Assembly (NCBI GenBank): GCA_027003085.1
Contig: JALWYR010000147.1
Location: 1-17,369, forward strand
Reading direction: 5' to 3'
DNA: 17,369 nt
Source of the DNA: Flavobacteriales bacterium
GTDB lineage: Bacteria; Bacteroidota; Bacteroidia; Flavobacteriales; Flavobacteriaceae
The position numbers and the translations under genes are program-made. Below are positions 1 to 7,031 of this stretch, one piece after another (within the stretch, counting starts at the first letter, position 1; every line of letters begins with the position of its first letter). A model generated the notes under the pieces. That model did not search any database. It worked only from the letters and a program-made list of their open reading frames with translations, and was not told where the DNA came from.

Positions 1-97
1 AACTTCCAACCAATCCCAACAAATCCCCAAATTTTCCCTATCTTAATCCCATAAAACCAAGCATTTTGCCCGCCACAGTTTCACCTACCACCCGGAC

Positions 98-634
98 TTA
101 GGCCCCACTTTCCCCCATGCCCCGGCTTTCCAAAATCCGGCGGGCGGCCCAGACACTAAGCGCCGCCACCGCTATGCCGCCCAACACATCCGTAGGATAA
201 TGCACGCCCAGCGCCATACGCGTATAGGCAATCAACAAGGCCCATGCCAAGAGCAAAAAGCGTAAAAACGGCGAACGCGTCAGCGGCCACAGGGCAAACA
301 GCAGCGTAAACACCTCCGCCGTATGCCCCGAAGGAAACGAACCCTGCCCGCCCAGGGTCAATTGATCAATTTCGGCCCACTCCGCAAAAGGTCGCGGACG
401 TGCCACCCACCATTTGAGCAGATGAACCAAGGCGGCGGTAAAGAGTAAGGACAAGCCAAGCAACCAAAAATCACGCGGCGGACGTCGCCTTTGCCGCCAA
501 ACCGCATAGGCCAGCCATAGCAAAATCAGCGCCGTAAGCACGCTCACGCCTGCCGTAAGCCCCTGCAAAAACCCGTCCAGGGCCGTAATGCGATGCATTT
601 GCAGGTAGTAAACAATACGGGCATCGGTTTCCAC
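98..634 (-). CDS. PAP2-superfamily membrane phosphatase
   Basis: A 178-residue integral membrane protein of the PAP2 / phosphatidic acid phosphatase type 2 family. All three phosphatase signature motifs are visible: K74-x6-R81-P82 (KWWVARPRP), PSGH at 101-104 with the family's catalytic-site His, and R139-x5-H145-x3-D149 (RMALGVHYPTD). Several hydrophobic stretches (about 24-46, 57-73, 106-117, 124-137, 150-163) fit the usual multi-pass fold with the active site at the membrane face. Family members dephosphorylate lipid phosphates such as phosphatidate, phosphatidylglycerophosphate or undecaprenyl pyrophosphate; the sequence alone does not tell which. The gene starts 17 bp after the stop of the PLP-enzyme gene on the same strand, so the two are probably co-transcribed, though a functional link is not obvious. 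The ATG start gives a short polar N-terminus before the first helix, which is normal for the family. Confidence 0.9.
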   Translation of the reverse strand: METDARIVYYLQMHRITALDGFLQGLTAGVSVLTALILLWLAYAVWRQRRRPPRDFWLLGLSLLFTAALVHLLKWWVARPRPFAEWAEIDQLTLGGQGSFPSGHTAEVFTLLFALWPLTRSPFLRFLLLAWALLIAYTRMALGVHYPTDVLGGIAVAALSVWAARRILESRGMGESGA

Positions 635-651
635 GGGCGGTCAGGGCTGGT

Positions 652-1875
652 TTAACGCACGCCGTCGGCCTGTTGCATACTTTGCAACACGTTCAGGATT
701 TTGCGCGTGGTGCGGTCGATGTCAAAGTCCAAGCCCATGGAAAAGCGCACCAAACCTTCGGAAAGTCCCATGGCTTTTTGCTCTTCGGGCGGCACTTCGC
801 TCGATGTGCCCTTGCCCGGCGCATTAAACAGCGTTTTGTAAAAGCCCAAGCTCACGGCCAGGTAGCCCACGTTGGCATCCTGCATGCGTTCCATAAACTC
901 CGCCGCACGTCCGGCGGTTTCCAAATCCAGGGTGATCATACCGCCGAAACCGAATTCCGGATTCATCATATGCTTAAACAGTTCATGCTGCGGATGCGAC
1001 GGCAAGCCCGGATATTTGACCCGCAGCCCCGCTTTGTCCAAGGCACGGGCCAGGGCCAGGGCATTTTGACTGTGTTTGACCATTCGCACGGGCAAAGTGT
1101 GCATGTTTTTCAGCACTTCGGCCGCTCGTAAACTGTCCATCACCGGACCCAACAGCATGGCCGCTCCGTCGTTTACGTTGCGCAAGTCTTCGATAAAGTC
1201 CGAACGGCCACACACGCAACCGCCCACCATGTCGTTCATACCGTTGATAAACTTGGTCAAGCTGTGAATCACAATGTCGGCACCCAGCTCGGCCGGTGAA
1301 AAAATGAGCGGCGTAAAAGTGTTGTCCACCACCAGCGGAATGCCGTGCCGGCGGGCAATGGCCGAAAGGGCCGGAATGTCGGCCACTTCCAGCAGCGGAT
1401 TGCTCAGCGTTTCGGTATAGATCAACTTGGTTCCGGGCTCGATGGCAGCTTCCACCTTGGCGGTGTCGGTAATGTCCACAAAGCTGACACGGATACCGTA
1501 TTTGGGTAAAAAGTTTTTCAGAAAGGCATAGGTCCCGCCATACACGGTGCGCGAGCTCACCACATGGTCGCCTGCGCGCAAAAGGTGCATCAACACCGAC
1601 GTAATGGCGCCCATCCCCGATGCGGTTACCAGGGCCGATTCGGTGTTTTCCATGGCTGCCAAGGCCTCGGACAGGTAGCGCGTCGAAGGGCTCGAATGCC
1701 GCGAATACAGGTAGCATCCGTCCGCCTCACCCTGAAAGGTATCCAGCATGGTTTTGGCGCTCAGGAAGGTGTAGGTGGCCGAATCGGAAATCGAAGGGTT
1801 CACCCCGCCGAATTCGCCGAAAAATTGCAAATCCTGGATGCGGTCGGCCGGCTTATGTTTGGCTTTATTCTTCAT
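652..1875 (-). CDS. Cys/Met metabolism PLP-dependent enzyme (cystathionine gamma-lyase/synthase or methionine gamma-lyase type)
   Basis: A 407-residue fold-type I PLP enzyme of the trans-sulfuration family, about the family's usual length. Visible landmarks: YSR at 57-59 (cofactor phosphate contact from the neighbouring subunit), SGMGA at 86-90, VYGGT at 111-115, D184 in VVDNTF (pairs with the pyridine nitrogen) and K208 in SLTKFINGMND, the Schiff-base lysine. Family enzymes act on cystathionine, O-acyl-homoserine or methionine as cytosolic tetramers. Methionine gamma-lyases carry a specificity Cys in the LYGCT motif; here the equivalent residue is G114, as in cystathionine gamma-lyases and synthases. 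A strict methionine gamma-lyase label is therefore doubtful, although automated annotation often gives one. The downstream PAP2 gene follows by 17 bp; the upstream membrane-protein gene is 67 bp away. The family call is firm; the exact reaction is not. Confidence 0.9.
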   Translation of the reverse strand: MKNKAKHKPADRIQDLQFFGEFGGVNPSISDSATYTFLSAKTMLDTFQGEADGCYLYSRHSSPSTRYLSEALAAMENTESALVTASGMGAITSVLMHLLRAGDHVVSSRTVYGGTYAFLKNFLPKYGIRVSFVDITDTAKVEAAIEPGTKLIYTETLSNPLLEVADIPALSAIARRHGIPLVVDNTFTPLIFSPAELGADIVIHSLTKFINGMNDMVGGCVCGRSDFIEDLRNVNDGAAMLLGPVMDSLRAAEVLKNMHTLPVRMVKHSQNALALARALDKAGLRVKYPGLPSHPQHELFKHMMNPEFGFGGMITLDLETAGRAAEFMERMQDANVGYLAVSLGFYKTLFNAPGKGTSSEVPPEEQKAMGLSEGLVRFSMGLDFDIDRTTRKILNVLQSMQQADGVR

Positions 1876-1942
1876 GACTCTGATGGCTTGGTTGCTGCAA
1901 TCAATTTACAAAAAATTCCGTAAAAAGGCATGTTGGTTTGTC

Positions 1943-2302
1943 TTATTCCTCCGCTTCGTCTTGTGCTTCCACTTCCTTCACAAAATACTTGGTGTCGCCC
2001 ATCCAAGGCACTTTCCAAAAGCGTTCGATGTATTCGATTTTAATATCTTTACCCTGTAAATCAAGGAGTTGCTCTCGCACATGCTTATCGCTCGGTTGCA
2101 CCGAAAAGGCCCACCGCTGGTCGTGTCCGATACCCAAACTCAGCTCTCCTTCCCAGGTTTTGAACAGGATGCCTTTGTGGCTGAGTTTGATCAGGCGTCC
2201 GGCGCGGTAACCTTCGCTATACGGCACGTAGTAGTTAAAGGCGTAGAGTCCCGCCGCGACCACAATCAGGAAAAGCAGGAATTTGATAAGGAATTTTTTC
2301 AT
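1943..2302 (-). CDS. Small single-pass membrane protein, function unknown
   Basis: A 119-residue protein with a hydrophobic N-terminal helix (about residues 4-22, after MKKFLIK) and a soluble, mostly polar domain ending in an acidic tail (VEAQDEAEE). The helix looks like an uncleaved signal anchor. The soluble part holds YSEGYRAGRLIKLSHKG, then a TWEGELSLG segment, then aromatic and charged segments near the C-terminus. Small Bacteroidota proteins of this kind are sometimes labelled '6-phosphogluconate dehydrogenase' in databases, but there is no NADP-binding or catalytic motif here, so that label would be wrong. The reading frame stays open 18 bp further upstream to a TTG at 2320, but the ATG at 2302 directly before the Lys-rich signal anchor is the natural start. 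It sits 67 bp upstream of the PLP-enzyme gene on the same strand and may share its transcript. Confidence 0.75.
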   Translation of the reverse strand: MKKFLIKFLLFLIVVAAGLYAFNYYVPYSEGYRAGRLIKLSHKGILFKTWEGELSLGIGHDQRWAFSVQPSDKHVREQLLDLQGKDIKIEYIERFWKVPWMGDTKYFVKEVEAQDEAEE

Positions 2303-2614
2303 AACGCGCGCTTTTTCCAAAGTTACAGATTTTTGCGCACACGGTTATGGTTTTGTTTTTTGTTTTTGGGCGCCCCGGCGCCTGCGTTCGTGGCGGCTAC
2401 GCCGCAGTGGCCGCTGCATCAAGCGGCGGGATGCTTGTGCACCGGCCACCACTCACGCACCGCCGTCGGGCTGTCCGCTCAAATGCGGCTCGGGTGCGTC
2501 GGTTTTTGCATGGCCGGCGCTGTGGTCTCTTCCTCCGGGAGCCCCCGGCGCCGGCGCAAAAAACACTTTCGCCCCTTCGCCGCATAACCGCTCCCATCCC
2601 TGGCGCTTTATGGC

Positions 2615-2630
2615 GCGCGATAAATCGCGC
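2615..2630. repeat. Perfect hairpin GCGCGAT / ATCGCGC
   Basis: A 7-bp perfect stem with a 2-nt AA spacer (2615-2621 and 2624-2630). It has no following T-tract on either strand, so it does not look like a terminator. It is part of GC-rich island A. Confidence 0.6.
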
Positions 2631-2696
2631 TTGAATACCGAACACCGAACAATCGATTGAAGATTTCCGATTTGCGTTCTCCTACTGCAAATATTG

Positions 2697-2717
2697 AAGG
2701 CCGGCTTCGCCGGCCTT
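2697..2717. repeat. Perfect 9-bp hairpin, loop TTC
   Basis: AAGGCCGGC (2697-2705) pairs perfectly with GCCGGCCTT (2709-2717) around a TTC loop. On the minus strand the loop reads GAA. It is followed two bases later by a second perfect hairpin (2720-2737). The pair looks like the edge of a repeat element or of a structured transcript. Confidence 0.7.
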
Positions 2718-2719
2718 AT

Positions 2720-2737
2720 CTGCGCCAGCGGGCGCAG
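2720..2737. repeat. Perfect 7-bp hairpin, tetraloop AGCG
   Basis: CTGCGCC (2720-2726) pairs with GGCGCAG (2731-2737) around AGCG. It lies directly beside the 2697-2717 hairpin, giving two stacked stem-loops with a 2-nt gap. No poly-T follows. Confidence 0.65.
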
Positions 2738-2870
2738 CGGTTACGGGCCGGCTGCGCGCCCGAGCATTTCCAGCGGGTGGAGGCCGACAGCGGAAGGCCC
2801 ACGCACCGCGGCATCGAAATGCCGGTGCGGGCGGCCGGCCCGTTTGAGCGGAGCAAGCGGCGGGCGCTTG

Positions 2871-3034
2871 GGCGTTGCAGCAAGCATAAAAAATCACACC
2901 AAGTTTTGTTCTTTTTGCCGATAACGGCATTGACAATCCTTGCCATAGCTACGGCTATGCCTTCGGATTGCCGGCTTTGTTCTCGACAAAAAATAACTGC
3001 AACTTTTCCGACATTTTACACTTGCTGCAACGCC
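2871..3034. repeat. 164-bp inverted-repeat element (MITE-like or structured-RNA candidate)
   Basis: The outer 14 bp are a perfect inverted repeat: GGCGTTGCAGCAAG at 2871-2884 and its complement CTTGCTGCAACGCC at 3021-3034. Similarity continues inward with mismatches (TAAAA, then a GTT...TTTTTG stretch) to about 2918 and 2987, so each arm is about 48 bp. The centre holds its own hairpins: TGCCG-ATAA-CGGCA at 2916-2929, and a two-tier stem at 2934-2970 where CAATCC pairs with GGATTG and, inside it, CATAGC pairs with GCTATG around a TACG loop. Terminal symmetry stops sharply at the outer GGCG/CGCC. No transposase gene and no obvious target-site duplication are seen. A non-autonomous element or a dispersed palindromic repeat fits; a transcribed RNA is also possible. 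Confidence 0.55.
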
Positions 3035-3043
3035 GTGAGGAAA

Positions 3044-3086
3044 CGGGTTTCCGCGAGGGCGCTCCGCCGTCCCGAAGCGGAACCCG
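3044..3086. repeat. Long-range stem CGGGTTTCCGC / GCGGAACCCG
   Basis: 3044-3054 pairs with 3077-3086 over 10 bp with a single bulged T, enclosing 22 nt of GC-rich sequence. It directly follows the 2871-3034 element and is followed by further GGCGCC palindromes. Confidence 0.5.
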
Positions 3087-3114
3087 TGGCGCCGCCGCGG
3101 CGCCGAAGGCGCCG

Positions 3115-3137
3115 GCGGATTGCCTCCGGCAAGCCGC
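3115..3137. repeat. Hairpin TTGCC-TCC-GGCAA with outer GCGG/CCGC
   Basis: The inner stem 3120-3124 / 3128-3132 (loop TCC) is extended, across one A/G mismatch, by GCGG 3115-3118 / CCGC 3134-3137. It is part of island A, downstream of the FAD/Fe-S gene, and could contribute to transcript ending, although no U-tract follows. Confidence 0.5.
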
Positions 3138-3210
3138 TGCGGGCTCCGCCCGCCGGCGGCGCCCCGAACACCAGCGCCCGGGCGCCCTGAAAAACATCAA
3201 AATCCTTTTC

Positions 3211-6165
3211 TCAATCCAAGGCCTCGGCCAACAATACCGCCGGATGCTCGCTGTGGCGGTGCAACACATCGTCGATTTGGTGGCGGCAACTGATGCCGTT
3301 GGCCGCAATGGCCGTGCCTTCGTCCAGCCGGCGCAAGGCCGGGAAAAGCTGTAATTCGCCGATTTTGCGGCTCAGGTCGTAATGCTCTTTTTCGTAACCG
3401 AAACTGCCGGCCATGCCGCAGCAACCGCTTTCCAACAATTCCACCGTGTAGCCGGGCGGAAGCGATAAAATCGCCTGCGCCTTGCGTTCGTCGCCCAAGG
3501 CCTTGTGGTGGCAATGAACATGCAGCGCGATGTGTTTTTGCTTGTCGTTGAAATCCCCGGGGCCAATACGTCCGGCCTGCCATTCGTTGTAGAGAAATTC
3601 CTCGAAAAGCAAGGTGTGGCGGGCCAATTTTTCGGCGGCCGGTTTCCAATCGTCGTCGGCCAAGCGCAAATATTCATCGCGCAAAGTGAGCACGGCCGAA
3701 GGTTCGATGCCCACAAGCGGCGTTTCGTCGCTGACCAAATCGTGGAAAAGCTCCACGTTTTTACGGGCCAATTGCTTGGCTTGCCCGAGCAATCCCTTGG
3801 AAATGTAGGCCCGCCCGCTTTCGGCATGAGGGACGAGCATCACCTGGTAGCCCAGCCGGTTGAGCACTTTGACCACCGCTTGGCCCGTGGGACTGTCCAT
3901 GGTGTCGATAAACTCGTCGGCAAAGAGGTAAACGGCACCTTTGGTGTTTTCGCCGGTTCCGACTTGACGGGCGTTTTGTTCCCACCACCGGCGAAGCGAA
4001 ATGGAACTTAGCCGCGGCAATTTACGTTGATTCGCAATGCCCAAAGCCCGTTTAATAAGTCCACCAAACATGGCCGTGCCGGCATTGTAAAGCCAAGGCA
4101 CTGCGGAAAAGATGCGGTTGATTTTTCCGGCATAGGCAAAAAAGCGGTTGCGCAAAGAATAGCCGTTGGCCTCCTGCCATTGGTAAAGAAATTCGGCTTT
4201 GAGCATGGCCATGTCCACCGTGGACGGGCATTCGGACTTACAGGCCTTGCAACTGAGGCACAAGCTCAGGGTTTCGTAGAGTTCTTCGTAGTCGAAAGGA
4301 TTGCCGCCGTTTTGCTTGACGTAATGTTGGGTCAGGAATTCGCGCAGGGCATTGGCCCGGGCGCGGGTGGTATATTTTTCGTCGCGCGTGGCCCGGTAGC
4401 TGGGGCACATGGTGCCGCCGGCCTCGGGCGGTTTGCGGCAGTCGCCCGAACCGTTACATTTTTCGGCCGCACGCAGGATACCGCCTTCGCGAACAAAACT
4501 CAGCAAGGTGGGAATTTCGGGCTCTTTGCGGTCGGGCACATAGCGCAAGTTTTGATCCATGGGCAGCGGATCGACGATTTTACCCGGACTGAACAGGTTG
4601 TCGGGGTCGAAAACCGATTTCAACTCACGCATCAAGGCATAATTCTTTTCGCCCACCACGCGGGGGATAAATTCGGAGCGGATGATGCCGTCGCCATGTT
4701 CACCGCTGAGCGAGCCGTTGTAACGGTGCACCAAATCGGCCACTTCGCTCACCAGTTCACGGAACAGTTTTACGTCGGATGATTTTTTGAGGTTAAGAAT
4801 AGGCCGCAAATGAATTTCTCCCGCACCGGCATGGGCAAAATAGACGGGCTTTTTGCCCTTGGCTTCCATGATGCGCGTAAAATCGGCAATGTAGGCGGGC
4901 AAGTCGCGGATGTCCACGGCGGTGTCTTCGGTGCCGGGCACGGCCTTGTCGTCGCCCGGGAGGTTGCCCAACAGACCCAATCCGGCCTTGCGCAATTCTT
5001 CGACCTTGGCGGCATCGTCGTCCCAAAGTTTGGGAAAGGCGTAACCCAAACCCAATGCTTGCAAACGGGCAATGAGGGCGTCGGCCCGACGTTCCATTTC
5101 ACGGGGATCGCGGCCCCTGATTTCCAACATCAAGATGGCCGCGGGGTCGCCTTGAAGGAAGTCGCGATAACGGCTATATGTGGGGCTGTCCTTGGTGCAG
5201 TCCAGGATGGTTTTATCCATCAACTCGCATTGGTAAAGTTCCCATTCCATTGCGGGTGCCACGGCGCGCATGCTTTCGATGACATCGCCGAAATGGGCGG
5301 CCACCATCAAGCGGCGGGGCGGCGGTAAAGGGTCCAAACTTATTTCGATTTCGGTCCAAAAAAACAGCGTGCCTTCGGAGCCGGCCAATATTTTGGATAA
5401 ATTAAATTCGGCATCGTGCTTGGATGAAAAAATCCGGTTGTTGACAAGCGTTTCCAGGGCATAGCCCGTATTGCGCCGGTGGATGGTGGGTTTGGGCATA
5501 TGCCGGCGGATTTCTTCCTGCACGGCGGGTTGCGAAAAAGTATCACGCACAAAACGGTAAACGGCCCGTTCGCGGGGGTTGTCGCTTTGCAATTTGGCAT
5601 TGAAGCCGTCTTTGTCCAGGGGGCCGAACTCGGCAAACGAAGCGTCGGAGAAAAAGCCCTTGATGCGCAAAACCTTGTCGCGAGTAACGCCGTAGCGTAT
5701 GGATGTGGAACCGGCGGAATTGTTTCCCGTCATCCCGCCTATCATGCAGCGGTTGGCCGTAGAAGTATTGGGGCTGAACCACAACCCGTAGGGTTCCAAC
5801 GCGCGGTTCAGGTCGTCGCGGATAACGCCCGGCTGGACCCGGGCGATGCGCCGCTCGGGGTTGATGTGGAGAATCCGCGTCATGTGGCGCGAAACGTCCA
5901 CAACCATTCCGTTGCCCACCACTTGGCCACCCAGCGATGTGCCGGCAGTGCGCGGAATAAGCGGAACCTTGTGCCGGTGGGCAAATTCGATGATTTGTTT
6001 CAGGTCGTCCTCGTCTTTGGGATACACCACCGCCAAGGGCATAATGCGATAGACCGAAGCATCGGTGGCGTAGATATGGCGGCTTAGTTTATCCAAGCGC
6101 AATTCGCCTTTAAGGGCCCGTTTGAGCCGGAGCAGGTGGGGTCGTAGTTTTTCGTGAGTGGACAT
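3211..6165 (-). CDS. FAD-linked oxidase fused to Fe-S/CCG domains (D-lactate / D-2-hydroxyglutarate dehydrogenase, YdiJ-like)
   Basis: A 984-residue fusion protein, close to the length of E. coli YdiJ. Residues about 40-280 form an FAD_binding_4 (PCMH-type) domain: PRTAGTSLGGQ at 71-81, GGMTGNNSAGSTSIRYG at 143-159 and GSEGTLFF at 262-269. Residues about 285-530 are the FAD-oxidase C-terminal substrate domain, with GEHGDGIIRSEF at 488-499. Then come ferredoxin-like cysteines: C570, C576 and C587, followed by C636, C639, C642 and C646 (CLSCKACKSECP), which should bind [4Fe-4S] clusters. The C-terminal part is CCG-domain-like, with HVHCHH at 882-887 and the ESGCCGMAGSFGYE motif at 912-925. The family oxidises D-2-hydroxyacids and passes electrons through the Fe-S centres to the respiratory chain. 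The gene stands alone on the minus strand, followed by GC-rich island A. Substrate (lactate, 2-hydroxyglutarate or another) cannot be settled from sequence. Confidence 0.92.
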   Translation of the reverse strand: MSTHEKLRPHLLRLKRALKGELRLDKLSRHIYATDASVYRIMPLAVVYPKDEDDLKQIIEFAHRHKVPLIPRTAGTSLGGQVVGNGMVVDVSRHMTRILHINPERRIARVQPGVIRDDLNRALEPYGLWFSPNTSTANRCMIGGMTGNNSAGSTSIRYGVTRDKVLRIKGFFSDASFAEFGPLDKDGFNAKLQSDNPRERAVYRFVRDTFSQPAVQEEIRRHMPKPTIHRRNTGYALETLVNNRIFSSKHDAEFNLSKILAGSEGTLFFWTEIEISLDPLPPPRRLMVAAHFGDVIESMRAVAPAMEWELYQCELMDKTILDCTKDSPTYSRYRDFLQGDPAAILMLEIRGRDPREMERRADALIARLQALGLGYAFPKLWDDDAAKVEELRKAGLGLLGNLPGDDKAVPGTEDTAVDIRDLPAYIADFTRIMEAKGKKPVYFAHAGAGEIHLRPILNLKKSSDVKLFRELVSEVADLVHRYNGSLSGEHGDGIIRSEFIPRVVGEKNYALMRELKSVFDPDNLFSPGKIVDPLPMDQNLRYVPDRKEPEIPTLLSFVREGGILRAAEKCNGSGDCRKPPEAGGTMCPSYRATRDEKYTTRARANALREFLTQHYVKQNGGNPFDYEELYETLSLCLSCKACKSECPSTVDMAMLKAEFLYQWQEANGYSLRNRFFAYAGKINRIFSAVPWLYNAGTAMFGGLIKRALGIANQRKLPRLSSISLRRWWEQNARQVGTGENTKGAVYLFADEFIDTMDSPTGQAVVKVLNRLGYQVMLVPHAESGRAYISKGLLGQAKQLARKNVELFHDLVSDETPLVGIEPSAVLTLRDEYLRLADDDWKPAAEKLARHTLLFEEFLYNEWQAGRIGPGDFNDKQKHIALHVHCHHKALGDERKAQAILSLPPGYTVELLESGCCGMAGSFGYEKEHYDLSRKIGELQLFPALRRLDEGTAIAANGISCRHQIDDVLHRHSEHPAVLLAEALD

Positions 6166-6227
6166 TATTCCGGGACTTTTTTCAAAGGTAATACGAAGGC
6201 AGGGAAATTACCAGAGCTTTGAGAGAT

Positions 6228-6277
6228 AAAAAAGAAAAATACTTCATAAGGAAAAAAGAAAAATACTTCATAAGGAA
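6228..6277. repeat. 24-bp direct tandem repeat, two copies
   Basis: The unit core AAAGAAAAATACTTCATAAG begins at 6231 and again at 6255, a period of 24 bp with no mismatch across 6228-6277. It lies between the divergent-facing ends of the FAD/Fe-S gene (start 6165) and the A/T-rich 208-codon gene (stop 6293). It marks the junction where base composition changes, so a slippage or recombination scar is possible; a role in the FAD/Fe-S gene's promoter region is also possible. Confidence 0.85.
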
Positions 6278-6292
6278 TTAATCTCCTTAAAA

Positions 6293-6919
6293 CTATCTTA
6301 TGTTTTGATTTTTATAAAAATCGTATAAAATCTTTATCCTTTGTTCCTCAACACCATTATGCCTGAATCCGGTTAAATCTTTTATTCGGCAACAAGACCA
6401 ACCATCTTCATTACCCCCTGAACCGATGTTTCTAATGTATAAATAATCATCATCCATTTTTTCTAATATACCTGTTGTATAATGTTCGTCTATGAAATAG
6501 AACGTGGTTATTTCATTTTTATTCAATAATTGATTAAGATGGGTCGATAAGCGCTTGCCACGGGCTTTTACGCTTATTTGCAAATCGGTTTTGATAGTAT
6601 CCATTTTATCCAAAAGGATTTTAAGACCTTCCTGATAAATATCTTTGAAAAAAACTTCCATTACTTCATCAAAATAAATAATCCGCTTACCCGTCCATAT
6701 AATATTTTCATTAAGTTCCCTGATAGAAAAAAATTCATCCGATATTTGTAAAACATATCCAATAATAGCCTCATCGTATTCCATATCATAGGTTCTTATT
6801 CCTATCAATTCATTTTGTTTGAAAGCAATATTTAAAATTTTGAGCAGCATTTTTTGTTTGTTATTGCCAGGAAAATACAAAAAATTCAGTTTCTCATGAA
6901 CAAATTTAGTCAAATTCAA
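6293..6919 (-). CDS. Unrecognised A/T-rich protein with two similar beta-rich halves
   Basis: A 208-residue protein that I do not recognise. It is soluble, with no signal peptide or membrane segment. Two segments look alike: about 47-90 (IGYVLQISDEFFSIREL ... IIYFDEVMEVFF) and about 147-190 (TTGILEKMDDDYLYIRNI ... CCRIKDLTGFRHNG). Each reads as 'G-hydrophobic, acidic turn, F/Y-I-R, then an I-x-D/E-hydrophobic strand', suggestive of duplicated small beta-barrels. The helical linker is about 91-140. Start choice is awkward: the frame opens only with TTG at 6919 (or 6913), and the first in-frame ATG is at 6850. An out-of-frame ATG at 6929 would join this frame if a T5 run were one base shorter (MKILNLTKF...). 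Composition is strongly A/T-rich compared with the flanking metabolic genes, like the lipoprotein gene 112 bp upstream. Function unknown; horizontal acquisition is an inference. Confidence 0.65.
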   Translation of the reverse strand: MNLTKFVHEKLNFLYFPGNNKQKMLLKILNIAFKQNELIGIRTYDMEYDEAIIGYVLQISDEFFSIRELNENIIWTGKRIIYFDEVMEVFFKDIYQEGLKILLDKMDTIKTDLQISVKARGKRLSTHLNQLLNKNEITTFYFIDEHYTTGILEKMDDDYLYIRNIGSGGNEDGWSCCRIKDLTGFRHNGVEEQRIKILYDFYKNQNIR

Positions 6920-7031
6920 AAATTTTCATTTCCGTTAATCCATTAAATATCATAGCATATACTCAATATTGTTTTCTCATATCCAAAGGCAAAGAAAAAT
7001 CAGAAATTTCATTTCTCACTATTTATTCAAG

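Larger units (their letters stand above)
2303..3210. other. GC-rich, hairpin-dense intergenic island A (no credible gene)
   Basis: About 900 bp between two minus-strand genes. From about 2365 to 3190 the DNA is much richer in G+C than the intergenic DNA elsewhere in the window. Short ORFs occur on both strands, but they overlap each other, are rich in Arg, Ala, Pro and Cys, show no domain, and look like by-products of GC-rich palindromes. Many perfect or near-perfect hairpins are visible: 2369-2382 (GGCGCC, 2-nt loop), 2615-2630, 2697-2717, 2720-2737, the 2871-3034 element, 3044-3086, 3115-3137 and the 12-bp palindrome at 3174-3185. The stretch 2631-2660 (GAATACCGAACACCGAACA and the palindrome CAATCGATTG) is simpler, repeat-like sequence. 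The island may be a mosaic of repeat elements, or may encode structured RNA. Confidence 0.7.

Noticed and set aside
983..1717. 244-codon minus-strand ORF in another frame of the PLP-enzyme gene
   Set aside because: Out-of-frame reading; the overlapping frame has the Schiff-base lysine and all family motifs.
2397..2946. Several 76-177 codon ORFs in island A on both strands
   Set aside because: They overlap each other, are Arg/Ala/Pro/Cys-rich and follow the palindromes; no domain, signal or start context supports coding.
4027..4782. 251-codon plus-strand ORF inside the FAD/Fe-S gene
   Set aside because: Antisense shadow of a gene with clear FAD and Fe-S motifs on the minus strand.
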